In this document: positions 23,650-32,969 of the stretch, one piece after another
How positions within the stretch are numbered: position 1 is the first letter of the stretch
Layout of the letters: each line of letters starts with the position of its first letter
Source of the DNA: Phaseolus vulgaris
Lineage: Eukaryota > Streptophyta > Magnoliopsida > Fabales > Fabaceae
Reading direction: 5' to 3'
Assembly (NCBI RefSeq): GCF_000499845.2
Contig: NC_023753.2
Coordinates: forward strand, 12,863,181-12,927,180
Length of the DNA: 64,000 nucleotides
Translations under genes and position numbers: made by a program
The notes under the pieces: model-generated
The model's database searches: none
Told to the model about the DNA's origin: nothing
Seen by the model: only the letters and a program-made list of their open reading frames with translations

Positions 23650-24006
23650 CTCATTGGTGGATGCATGAACCAAATTAGCTGCCATTGCAGCAAAATGTTC
23701 TGGAACATCTTTTCTTGAAGCAATATATGCAAGCAAAGTGTTCATTTGATTTTTCAGAGTTGCAAGCTCATTTTCCATTTGAGTTACCTTGTCCTCCACA
23801 TTTGACGAAGTTGAACTAGAGGAAGCATGGTTCATACCACTTAGCCTTGTTGTGGATCCTTTGAAAGCAAGGTTGGGACAAGCTCCATATGATAGCCCTC
23901 TAACTCGACCCGGATGCTCCTTTCCAAATATGACACCAATTGGATCTTCTGGAGATATATCTGAACCACCTTTTGGATTTGTCAACATTAGTTCATCAAT
24001 TTTTTC
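23650..24006 (-). CDS. Ptta/En/Spm plant transposase-like protein (Transposase_24), exon
   Basis: Exon bounded by TTATCCAG (acceptor at 24008-24007) and a GT donor (23649-23648). Encodes KIDELMLTNPKGG..., GKEHPGRVRGLSYGACPN, a serine-rich stretch and a coiled coil KVTQMENELATLKNQMNTLL. The K/EHPGRVRG motif followed by a coiled coil is characteristic of the plant Ptta/En/Spm family (PF03004), accessory DNA-binding proteins encoded by CACTA elements. The adjacent upstream exon is 24422-24523. No stop in frame inside the exon. Confidence 0.7.
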
Positions 24007-24159
24007 CTGGATAAAATAGAAAATAATCAAAAGAACAACATATATACTTGTTAGAATATATTATGGCAGCAGTAAACATAATAATCAGGCATCCAAATAG
24101 CATGAGCATTTGCATGTAATCAGGATGCTTACTCAGGAGGAAGATTTGATGTATGCAAG

Positions 24160-24424
24160 CAATCCAATATATCATCATGATCAATACATCATCATCAAAG
24201 CAGTCCAATATATTTTCATGATCAATACATCATCATCAAAGCAGTCCAATATATCATCATAATCAGTACATCATCATCAAAGCAGTCCTATATATTTCCA
24301 TGATCAATACATCATCATTAAAGCAGTCCAATATATCATCATGATCAATACATCATCATCAAAGCAATCCAATATATTTCCATGATCAATACATCATCAT
24401 CAAAGCCGTCCAAACACTTACCCC
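24160..24424. repeat. 41-bp minisatellite, about 6 copies, in intron of Ptta-like gene
   Basis: Unit starts GATCAATACATCATCATCAA and begins at 24179, 24220, 24261, 24302, 24343 and 24384, an exact 41-bp period with few substitutions (for example AATCAGTAC at 24261, CATCATTAAAG at about 24313). It fills the intron between the exons at 23650-24006 and 24422-24523. Confidence 0.9.
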
Positions 24425-24523
24425 AATTTCCAGTGCCTCATCATTCACATATGTGCCATTTTTCCTCTTATGTGTGATCTTCCACATTTCAGCTCGTCCA
24501 ATATTTTTACCAGTCTCAATTTT
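24422..24523 (-). CDS. Ptta-like protein, internal exon
   Basis: 102 bp between ATATAG (acceptor) and GTAAGTG (donor). Encodes KIETGKNIGRAEMWKITHKR then KNGTYVNDEALEIG, matching the conserved W-x-I-x-H-x-R/K-K-x-G-x-x-V-N segment of PF03004. An upstream open piece at 24608-24737 (KPRNTIEYANGLNVFVF) ends at a GT donor and may be a preceding exon, but I could not match it to the family. Confidence 0.65.
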
Positions 24524-24740
24524 CTATATGTTCAACAATAATAACATAAGTATAATGTGGTGAAAATTGTAATATATTAAAATTAAAATAGAGAGCACAA
24601 TATAAGTAAACAAATACCAAATTATTTCTTCTTCTTGACAAAGACATAGCACCACCGACAAAGACAAAGACATTCAACCCATTTGCATACTCAATGGTGT
24701 TTCGTGGTTTACAAATCCTCGATTTATCAATTGGCATGAC

Positions 24741-25184
24741 TACACCAAAACAACAAAATAAAACATTACTTATCTAGTAATGTATACATATATTATATAT
24801 TAAACTGAAGTAAAAAAAGTTAACCAAAACAAACTTACTTGGATTGATGGTTGTGAAGCTGTGAAGCTGCTAGATAATTGTGAAGCTGGAAAATGTCCAT
24901 TAGACACATCAAAGATAGACGTTATCATTAGATTACAGTAAAAAAATAAGTTCACATAACAAAAAATGAAATAACAAACTCAAGTTCACATAACAAAAAA
25001 GTTCAAACAAATTTAGTCACTAACCAATGTGGACTTTATGGTCCATTCATCAACGAGGGAATAAGTAAAGACTATTAATGAAAGTTGAGCTAAAAAAAAT
25101 CTTTAATGACTCAGTTTAGAAGACAGGCAAATAATCACTTTTATGGTTCTATATATTCTATCAGATTCCAATTTAGTGCACTGT

Positions 25185-25224
<40 letters not shown>

Positions 25225-26070
25225 TGTTATCTTATATTCATTATGAAGATTGTTATCTTATATTTCTTATTAAGAACTAGACTCACCTTATTTTGCACCC
25301 TTTAGAATAGACTATAAAATAACTCTCATATTATATTAAAACTTAAACTGAATCTTATAAATCAGTGAAATTTACATCTATCTATATATTATAAAATGAT
25401 AAATATCTTTAATTAGTAGGATCTTCCATATTTATTCCATGTCTTTGTAGCACGCTTTGCAGTCTAAAGCTGCCAAGGAGACTAAAATGGTAGCAAAGCA
25501 AAAGGGCACACTCTCTTTCTCATCATCAAACTTTTATTTCAACATCAGTTACATGTGAAACCCTTTACTGTGTATTCTGCAAAAATAGATGAAATTCGAT
25601 GAAATTCAGTTATTTACTATTAATGAGAAGTTGGTAATATTAATGTTGCTTAAAAAATAGTATATTCATGTCAAATATATATAAATACAAACAAAATTGC
25701 TAATTTATCTTGACCATATCATGTGTTTAATTTCTAAAAATTCCCTGTATCCAAATCATACCCATACCATATTATGTACCTAGGCCTCATAGCCCAAAAG
25801 TTCAATCTTTTGGGTGACAACACATTAATCATTTTATATCCGATAACTTTAAAACACCTTAAGTTGCATAAAACCAACAATAGTTCTCCAAAACGTATAG
25901 AAGATACCCCAGTTAAACAGAATAAATCCAATCAATTAACAGAAAAGTTTATGTAGTAAAAAAATGGCTCAACAGAGTCTGAGTGCACAGTTCAAGTGAA
26001 CTAATGAAAACAAAAATCTACAGATTAAATGTACATTAATTACATATATTCCACAAAGTAATGACCGTAC
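24741..26070. other. AT-rich interior of the CACTA element
   Basis: No ORF of note. Contains a (TA)n microsatellite at about 25189-25221 and a short GTGAAGCTG repeat (about 24850-24890). Probably introns and intergenic sequence between the Ptta-like gene and the captured exons. Confidence 0.5.
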
Positions 26071-26169
26071 CTCTTTTTCTTTTAACAGAGCTGCATAATT
26101 AACTGATAAAGCTTTAATTTCTGCCTCAGATGCTAGAAGTTTCTTGATTTCAGCTTTGTACTGTTCTAT
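26071..26169 (-). pseudogene. captured exon encoding coiled coil (golgin/GRIP-like)
   Basis: A 99-bp open stretch flanked by exact splice signals (ATTTGTAG acceptor, GTACGGTC donor). It encodes 33 residues including IEQYKAEIKKLLASEAEIKA and LSVNYAALLKEKE, a clean heptad-bearing helix without resemblance to transposon proteins. It reminds me of plant golgin (GRIP-domain) proteins, but that identity is recollection. It lies inside a CACTA element, so I read it as a host exon fragment acquired with flanking intron sequence. Confidence 0.5.
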
Positions 26170-27007
26170 CTACAAATAGTAGAGCAAATATTGAAATTAC
26201 ATCTTTTCCTTTTGGGTTATAAAATGACATCTTATTTGACCATCCACTTCTAAAGTAAGGGGATTCAAGGGAGCAAAAGAAGTTATACACATTTACATAT
26301 TTAGACACTACAATGTCAAGCATAGATAACAAATTTTCACCAATTAACCTACTGAAATACAGTGTCCATCATGTTAGATTATTTCTTAGAGGATGAAAAT
26401 TATATTCGCAGTTCTTGAATGTGCCTTTAGTCATGAAATTTGTCAACATTCATAAAATGGTTTATTACTGAAGAAATTAATATCCAAGTACCCAAAGACT
26501 AATTTCCCTGATCAGGAACAAATATGGCCAATGATAAGTATAGTCCTGAACCACCATGAGTACATGATTCCGACCACTACTCATGTGACATGTACTTGAA
26601 TTTTTAAATTTCGGAGAAAGAATTAATTAAACTCGACTACTATTTGCTAAGTTGAAATTTTGTTTACTGCAAGCAAAATGAATTAAGTTTTTCTATAGAC
26701 TAAAGTTTATACACAAATTCAAATTAACTTTTGAAAATGTTAATTAAGAAATCTTCTATAGATTAAAATTTCAACTTGTAAGAAACTCAATTCATTCCAC
26801 CATCATACTTTCTTCTCCTGTAAATATTTATTGAGAAATTTATCTCTAAGGAGCAGAACCTTTGACCAAAGTGTCACTTACCTGCTAATGAATTGAACAA
26901 GACCATGTATTCTAGTATGCAACTAGAAGGGAGAGAAAACCAAACTGCACATCACTTCTCACACTTATTTGTGATCAAATGAGAATCATTTGTTCCAAAT
27001 AGTGTTT

Positions 27008-27202
27008 TCAGGTAATTCTTATGCTGGGTTGAAATCCATTCACTGTTAATCCTCCATCAACACATATAACCTGTCCAGTGATGTAAGAAGCACCAGGCAA
27101 GCAAAGGAAAGTCACCAACGAAGACACTTCTTCAGGTTCTGCTATACGCTTAATTGGAGTACGGGACAAAATTTCATCCACAAACTTTTGGTCTTTCAAC
27201 AA
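27008..27202 (-). pseudogene. captured last exon of a tropinone-reductase-like SDR
   Basis: 195-bp exon from acceptor TTTTTGGTAG to a TGA stop at 27008-27010. Encodes [20 protein letters not shown], then [20 protein letters not shown] and [17 protein letters not shown], the C-terminal part of plant short-chain dehydrogenases of the tropinone reductase-like group. The Rossmann nucleotide motif and catalytic YxxxK would be encoded upstream and are absent within the element, so it cannot make an enzyme. The reading frame and splice acceptor are undamaged, suggesting recent capture or selection. It is in the same orientation as the Ptta-like exons, so it could be spliced into an element transcript. 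Confidence 0.8.
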
Positions 27203-27619
27203 CTACCAAAAAGAAAAAAATCAAGTTAGATCAATCACATTGCTAACATCATCTAACAAAGATAAACACCAGTAGTAATATACTCATTTCAACACTTTCA
27301 CATTGTATTTCTTTTAGTGCAATAAAAAAGTATGTCAGACACAACAGGAAATACTTGATGGCCAGAGTAATTCATTTATCCATCAATCCACAGACCTTAT
27401 AGATTAGAAAGGGTTCACTATGTTGGTTTTATGATAATGGGAGTCAATAGTATATGACATCCTTTTTAACATGTTCTTTTTAACATCCAAAATCCAATAA
27501 AATAAACCACAACTAATCTGTTTGACATAAAAACGGAAACTACTGTACTGAACATTATAAAATAATTTCACAAAATAAAATTTAAAGAATGAAAATAACA
27601 TAATTGTATTAGGGGTACC

Positions 27620-28215
27620 TGCAATCAAAGAATGAAAATAACAGAATTGAGAGAAAGAAAGACAAGTTTCCAAAGAGTAGAGCTCTCTCTGGCAAGAGAG
27701 GAATCTGTATGCTCCAATTATCCACACTTGAAAAGGGTTAGCTATGAGAGGAAAAAGATCTTTATTGAACTGATTCAACGTAAATTAATACAAGAGGACA
27801 TATATAGAGAGAACTCTACCCCCAAGAGTAATGATTACAATGATTTCTAGTATCTTAGAGTAAAACACTAGTTATAACCACAATATCTCGTGGCAACTCA
27901 ACAAAATATTTTCTCCTCACTCAACATCCACTATTGGATCCCCCAGGATGATCTCAACATTTTCCCAAAGGAAAAAGACCAACCCCACTCCCCTCTAGCA
28001 GAATCAACCATTCTCCAAATACTCCTTCTCTACTAATTGAAACAGAAATACACCTAAACGGAACCACTAAACAATCAATCCTACTTTTTATTCTTAGGTT
28101 TACAACTATGGACCTGAGTGGGATATCAATTCCCTGCCCAATAGAGTTAGCCTTGTCCTCAAGGCTGAAACCTGGAAAGGGCAAATGGTTGTTGCAGACC
28201 GCCAAATGGCTTTCT
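27620..28215 (-). mobile_element. relic of a gypsy element 3' end and LTR inside the CACTA element
   Basis: On the minus strand a short pol tail (FPGFSLEDKANSIGQGIDIP, 28190-28125), a purine-rich GGGCAGGGAAT and then an LTR-like segment starting TGATATCCCACTC (28128) with TATATATG and TTGTATTAA-type promoter/poly-A words and ending GATTGCA (27620). The tail pattern LEDK..G.GIDI matches the end of chromovirus polyproteins. No 5' LTR or TSD is seen, so it is a fragment of about 0.6 kb. Confidence 0.55.
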
Positions 28216-28403
28216 CAACAAATCTGATTCAACAATGTCAAGACGATGCAGTGTCATTCTTTTACTCATACGTGAATGGGCAAGCTTCACCTATGAACCA
28301 TGTAAGAAAATAGACCATTCTCCTCACTCAACAAAGACCCTTGGATACAGAAAAGCAGTTTCTGCAGGATTGGAACAAAAAATGAGTTTTAGAATTCTCT
28401 CAC

Positions 28404-28513
28404 CTGCCTTTGTGATAACTTGCTTTAATTGCTCGAAAATCAGAACTCGAGTCAGGAAACTCTTTCTCCCCTGCCGCCTCTGTGATAACTTGCTTCAATT
28501 GCTCTTTAGCTAC
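28404..28513 (-). other. possible captured exon of unknown origin
   Basis: Open stretch VAKEQLKQVITEAAGEKEF then PDSSSDFRAIKASYHKG, ending at a perfect donor (GGCAG/GTGAGAG) and preceded by an acceptor-like TATACTAG. The two ends contain an imperfect repeat of GTGATAACTTGCTT (plus strand, 28416 and 28481). It is not a transposon domain I know; it may be another host fragment or the first exon of the element transcript. Confidence 0.3.
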
Positions 28514-28574
28514 CTAGTATAAAGATGAAACACATAATGAAATACACAAATAGAATCACATGACAAATCCTAAA

Positions 28575-28850
28575 CATCAAATTACCTTCAAATCGGTTCC
28601 GTGTAGAGGCAGAGAGAGTAGGTTTTGTGAGGCAGAGAGCGCTAGGGTTCGTATGGAGGCAGAGTTCGTGTGAGGCAGGCATGGTTAGGGTTCGTGTGAG
28701 GCAGAGAGCCCTAGGTTCGTGTGGAAGCAGCAAGCACTAGGGTTCGTGGGAGCCAGACATCGCTAGGGTTTGTGTGAGGCAGAGTGCTCGATTCGTGTGG
28801 AAGCAGCGCAGGGTTCATGTGAGTGTGAGGCAGAGAGAAGGACGAGAGTG
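28575..28850. repeat. degenerate tandem repeats with CTAGGGTTCGTG words
   Basis: About ten imperfect copies of a ~22-28 bp unit around GGGTTCGTGTGAGGCAGAG. It is GC-richer than its surroundings. By position it would lie near the 5' end of the minus-strand CACTA transcription unit. Confidence 0.6.
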
Positions 28851-29159
28851 AAAGTGTTAGACTTAGGGTTCACTCTTGTTTTCAAAATGAAATTCAAAAA
28901 AATTTATTTTCTTAAGTTTTCAAAAAAAAATCATTTTTCAAGTGAAAAACTGAAGGATTTTTAAATCAAGTTAAAAATGTGAATATAGGAATAAAGAAAG
29001 TTTTTAATTCTGAAAGAAAATTACGACAGTTAAAAATGACATAATTTGAAAGATAATTATGGCGGTTAATGAAATTACGTATTATACTGAAACTTGTGGC
29101 GATTATTAATAACCGCCATATTAAAACCGCCACTTTTTACATATTTTTTTGTAGTGATA

Positions 29160-29677
29160 GTAAAACCCTAGAAGACCATCTAAGTCACCTTAGGGAAGTT
29201 CTTCTAGTGCTTAGGAAAAATAGTCTTTTTGCAAATAGGGATAAGTGTACCTTTTGTGTAGATAGTGTAGTTTTCTTAGGCTTCATAGTAAACAAAAAGG
29301 GGGTGCATGTAGATCCCGAGAAAATCAAAGCCATCTGCGAGTGGCCCACTCCACAAAATGTAAGTGATGTAAGAAGTTTTCATGGGTTAGCTAGCTTCTA
29401 TAGAAGGTTTGTACCTAATTTTTCTAGTCTAGCTTCTCCTTTGAATGAACCTGTTAAAAAATATGTTGCATTTTGTTGGAATGAAAAGCATGAGCAAGCC
29501 TTCCAAAGGCTAAAAGCTCAACTCACCAATGCACCAATTCTATCTCTCCCAAATTTTTCCAAAACTTTTGAGATAGAGTGTGATGCATCGGGGGTAGGCA
29601 TAGGTGCGGTATTGTTGCAAGGTGGACACCCCATGACTTATTTTAGTGAAAAACTCCATGGTGCCACCCTCAACTAA
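29160..29677 (+). pseudogene. element C RT (end) and RNase H start
   Basis: Continues the RT after the CACTA insertion: SKTLEDHLSHLREVLLVLRK, ANRDKCTFCVDSVVFLGFIV, the 'thumb' PEKIKAICEWPTPQNVSDVR, FHGLASFYRRFVPNFS, and the RNase H beginning EIECDASGVGIGAVLLQGG (the first catalytic Asp in ECDAS). It ends at a TAA (29675-29677) where a Tyr codon is expected ([13 protein letters not shown]), a single nonsense change; the frame continues unchanged downstream. Confidence 0.9.
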
Positions 29678-29707
29678 CCCACCTATGACAAAGAGCTCTA
29701 TGCTCTT

Positions 29708-30280
29708 GTGCGAGCCCTAAAGACTTGGGAACACTACCTTGTGTCCAAAGAATTTGTCATCCATAGTGATCACGAGTCTTTAAAATATTTAAAGGGCCAA
29801 CACAAGCTCAACAAGAGACATGCTAAATGGATGGAATTTCTTGAACAATTTCCTTATGTAATCAAATACAAGAAAGGAGGCACCAATATAGTGGCCGATG
29901 CTCTTTCAAGACGGCATACACTCTTTTCAAAATTGGGTGCCCAAATTCTTGGATTTGATCACATAAGAGAACTTTACCAAGAAGATCAAGAACTCTCATC
30001 CATCTATGCCCAATGTCTACATAGAGCGCAAGGAGGTTACTATGTGTCCGAGGGATATCTTTTTAAAGAGGGAAAACTTTGCATTCCCCAAGGAACACAT
30101 AGGAAACTCCTTGTCAAGGAATCACATGAGGGGGGACTCATGGGCCATTTTGGAGTTGATAAGACTCTAGACCTTTTAAAAGCAAAATTTTGTTGGCCAC
30201 ACATGAGGAAAGATGTCCAAAGACATTGTTCTAGATGCATATCATGTTTAAAAGCAAAGTCTAGAACAATGCCTCATTGA
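29708..30280 (+). pseudogene. element C RNase H end and integrase zinc-binding domain
   Basis: In frame with the preceding piece. RNase H residues [20 protein letters not shown] and VADALSRRH; the integrase N-terminal HHCC motif around [20 protein letters not shown] and [14 protein letters not shown]. Ends at a TGA (30278-30280) in place of the Gly codon of ..PHGLYTPLP. The next frame piece continues directly. Confidence 0.9.
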
Positions 30281-30292
30281 CTCTACACCCCT

Positions 30293-31479
30293 TTGCCGAT
30301 TGCAAATGCTCCTTGGGAAGACATTAGCATGGATTTCATTTTAGGACTTCCTAGGACTGCAAGAGGCCATGACTCTATCTTTGTGGTAGTGGACCGTTTT
30401 AGCAAAATGTCCCATTTTATTCCTTGCCACAAGGTAGATGATGCTCAAAATATTTCTAGACTCTTCTTTAGAGAAGTGGTGAGACTTCATGGTCTCCCTA
30501 GAAGTATAGTATCTGATAGAGATCCCAAGTTTATAAGCCACTTTTGGAAAACTCTTTGGGGCAAACTTGGAACAAGACTACAATTTTCAACTTCTTGTTA
30601 TCCTCAAACGGATGGCCAAACCGAAGTAGTCAATAGATCTCTTGGGACTATGCTTAGGGCTATCATGAAGGGCAACCATAAATCTTGGGATGAGTATCTT
30701 CCCCACATTGAATTTGCTTACAATCGAGTAGTTCACAAGACTGCTAATGCTTCTCCTTTTGAAGTAGTATATGGTTTTAATCCTCTCACACCCATGGATT
30801 TGTTACCTCTTCTAATCCACAAGAATTTGTGCATAAGGAAGGAGTAATCAAAGCTGACTTTGTGAAGAAAATGCATGAGAAGATTAAACTCCAAATACAA
30901 CAACAAAATGAGAAGTACACAAAATACAACAATAAAGGGAAGAAGGAAATAATTTTTGAGGAAGGAGACTTAGTTTGGCTTCACCTTCGCAAAGATAGAT
31001 TTCTAACTCAAAGGAAGTCCAAACTAAGTCCCCGAGGTGATGGACCCTTTCAAGTCCTCAAGCGAGTCAATAACAATGCATATAAATTGGACCTACCTCT
31101 TGAATATGGAGTTCATGACACTTTTAATGTAATTGATCTTTCTCCATTTGTAGGTACCAATGACGATGACGAGCTGGATTTGAGGACAAATCCTTTCCAA
31201 GGGGGAGGGGATGATGGAGGAGGGCCAAGCACATCTCACCATGGAAGCGAAGACCCAAAGCTAGACCGTGATGAGCGTCTAGACTCAAGGAAGGAGCGTC
31301 TAGGACGTGATGAGGGAAGGCTACACATGGAGCGTCTAGGAGTAGACCTAGACCGTCTATGCCCTATTACAAGGTCAATGGCTAAGCACATTCACGCCCA
31401 ATTGGATGAAGCCACGGATGGAAGAGAGAAAGCCTTGTACATGTTACATGGAGGCCCATTAGGGGTGCTTAGTAATTAG
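30293..31479 (+). pseudogene. element C integrase core and C-terminal tail extending into 3' LTR
   Basis: The integrase core has Asp in [11 protein letters not shown], Asp in [16 protein letters not shown] and Glu in [16 protein letters not shown], then [16 protein letters not shown] frameshift near 30830 moves to a second frame that gives the C-terminal domain ([43 protein letters not shown]) and [17 protein letters not shown]. The latter frame crosses the polypurine tract and runs 268 bp into the LTR, ending [14 protein letters not shown] at 31479, with [11 protein letters not shown] in the LTR-encoded part. Reading into the 3' LTR is known for CRM-type chromoviruses; whether this is that clade is inference. 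Confidence 0.88.
31199..31211 (+). other. element C polypurine tract
   Basis: AAGGGGGAGGGGA immediately before the 3' LTR start TGATGGAGG; it also encodes part of the polyprotein tail. Confidence 0.85.
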
Positions 31480-31629
31480 AGTAGTGTTAGAAAGCATAAA
31501 TGAGTGAATATTCTAGAAGCTCATTTTGCTTGGCCGGTCATGAGCACATATGCCATGTGCCTTGTCATCTTGCATTTCATTTTGCTCTCATTTCATTTGA
31601 CTTAGCTTAGCTTTCACGGCCATATAGCC
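31212..31629 (+). repeat. element C 3' LTR, first part (to element B insertion)
   Basis: Matches 17890-18307 with about six substitutions. Broken just before its TATA box by element B; continues at 43756. Confidence 0.95.
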
Positions 31630-32559
31630 TGTACCGCCCAGGTGGTCGGAAGTGATGACGTGGCAGCAAGCTATTATGTAGGCGTGTTAAGCAGAGCTCA
31701 TGATTGGCAGAAGGGAAGGAAGTCGGGGGGCTCGTGTAGTCGCCAGTTATTAAGTTGGCGTGCTCCGATTTCTAGCACACCTAAATCGGCGGTCACCAGG
31801 TTCGAGATGAAGTCGCCGGATGCGAACCCAGACAACCTAGTGGTTAGAGATCGCCGAAAGAAGGACATCGCCGAAAGATCATGAAAGCTTGTTCAAGGCT
31901 TTCGAAGCAGGGGATAAAGTCGTCAGATAGTCATTCCCTAGCTAGCCAGAAGTTGAAGTCGGGGAACAGCTTACCTGAACATGCACGGTGAAGCAAGAGA
32001 AGTAGATCATGAAGGCGGCCGGCGAGACCACAGGGAAGGTGTGTATGAAGGCACCCGTACTCGCCACGCAGAAGAGATCACGCTCCAAGGCAGCTATGCA
32101 CTGAGTTGTTTCATGCATAAGTAACTTAGCCAAAAGCCTGAAGAGTAAGAAGTGGCGCCCAAGTCAAGGATGCTCCAGATGGTGACACGTGTACAGCTGG
32201 ATGCGAGCCACGTGTCCAGATGTGTAACTATCAGGAGAGAGAAAGTGCACAGGTATATAAGAGATTCTAACGAACTTCTGAGGTACGCACGTTTAGATTA
32301 CTTCTTTGCGCTTGCGAGAACTTGAGTACGCTGAGAGAGAATTTTGCACGGTTCCTGAGAGTTCTTAAGTTTTCTCTTAGTATTTGGTGGTTCATTCGCT
32401 GACTTGGGCGTTGGAGCGTGATCGGCCGCAGCGACGCCGTTCTGTCTTTTGCAGGTTCTTGAGGTGAATCAAGGCGAAGGACCGAAGCTAACACGGCGCA
32501 GAAGTTGATCCAGATTTGACGAGGCAAGGTTCTTGCGTCCTAGTCAACAGGCAGAATCA
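31630..32559 (+). repeat. element B 5' LTR (930 bp)
   Basis: TG..CA ends; TATA box GTATATAAGAG at about 32252-32262; matches 42821-43750 position for position without indels that I can see. Confidence 0.95.
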
Positions 32560-32580
32560 TCAGGGGCCCACCGTGGGGCC
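32560..32580 (+). other. element B primer binding site
   Basis: GGGGCCCACCGTGGGGCC begins 3 bases after the LTR; the D counterpart reads TCTGGCGCCCACCGTG (minus, 48949-48934). The shared GCCCACCGTG marks the same PBS; the tRNA could not be assigned with certainty. Confidence 0.65.
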
Positions 32581-32969
32581 GTGTAAAACTTGTTCCCATC
32601 CACAACGTGAGTTCTTGGAGTTTCTGCGATTTCTGTGTGGTTGTGTGCTGGTGCAACCGTTTTCCGCCGTTCATTCAAGCTTTGTCCGGTAGATTCGTGT
32701 TTTCCACCGTTCGTTTGAGTTCTTGTTCGGTGAGAAGAGGTTTTTCGCTGCTTACGCGAGTTTTGACCGGTGGATCAGAGGTTTTCGTGGATGAAGCAGT
32801 GGTTTGTGGTGAAGCTGTAAGTTGCTGCGAAGGTTTCTGCTGATTGAGATTGTGTTCTTGAAGTTCTTTGGAGTTTGCGAGGTTCTGACCGATTGATTGC
32901 TGGATCGATCGTTGCTGAAGGAGGTTTTGTTCGTCGCTCATTGTGATCTGTCAAGTTTTCATGAGAAAG

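Larger units (their letters stand above)
22863..29156 (-). mobile_element. CACTA (En/Spm) DNA transposon, 6294 bp, TSD ATA, with captured exons
   Basis: Starts CACTACAAAAAAAAGTG and ends with its inverted form ATATTTTTTTGTAGTG; 3-bp TSD ATA at 22860-22862 and 29157-29159, as expected for CACTA. Subterminal regions carry repeated GTGGCGGTT/AACCGCCA words in both orientations (22885-23060 and 29055-29130). Contents on the minus strand from the right: a possible exon (28404-28513), a gypsy LTR relic (27620-28215), an SDR exon (27008-27202), a coiled-coil exon (26071-26169) and Ptta-like exons (23650-24740). No TNP2 transposase is visible, so it would depend on another element to move. It inserted in the RT of C. 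Confidence 0.9.

Noticed and set aside
27008..27202. SDR exon as a functional host gene
   Set aside because: Only the last exon is present; nucleotide-binding and catalytic exons are absent and the surroundings are CACTA element.
28575..28850. Interstitial telomere repeats (TTTAGGG type)
   Set aside because: Only isolated TAGGGTT words within a longer 22-28 bp unit; no tandem heptamers.
31642..31884. 80-codon open frame at the start of the B LTRs (also 42818-43075)
   Set aside because: Present in both LTR copies but with no homology and no start context; normal chance frame in GC-rich U3.
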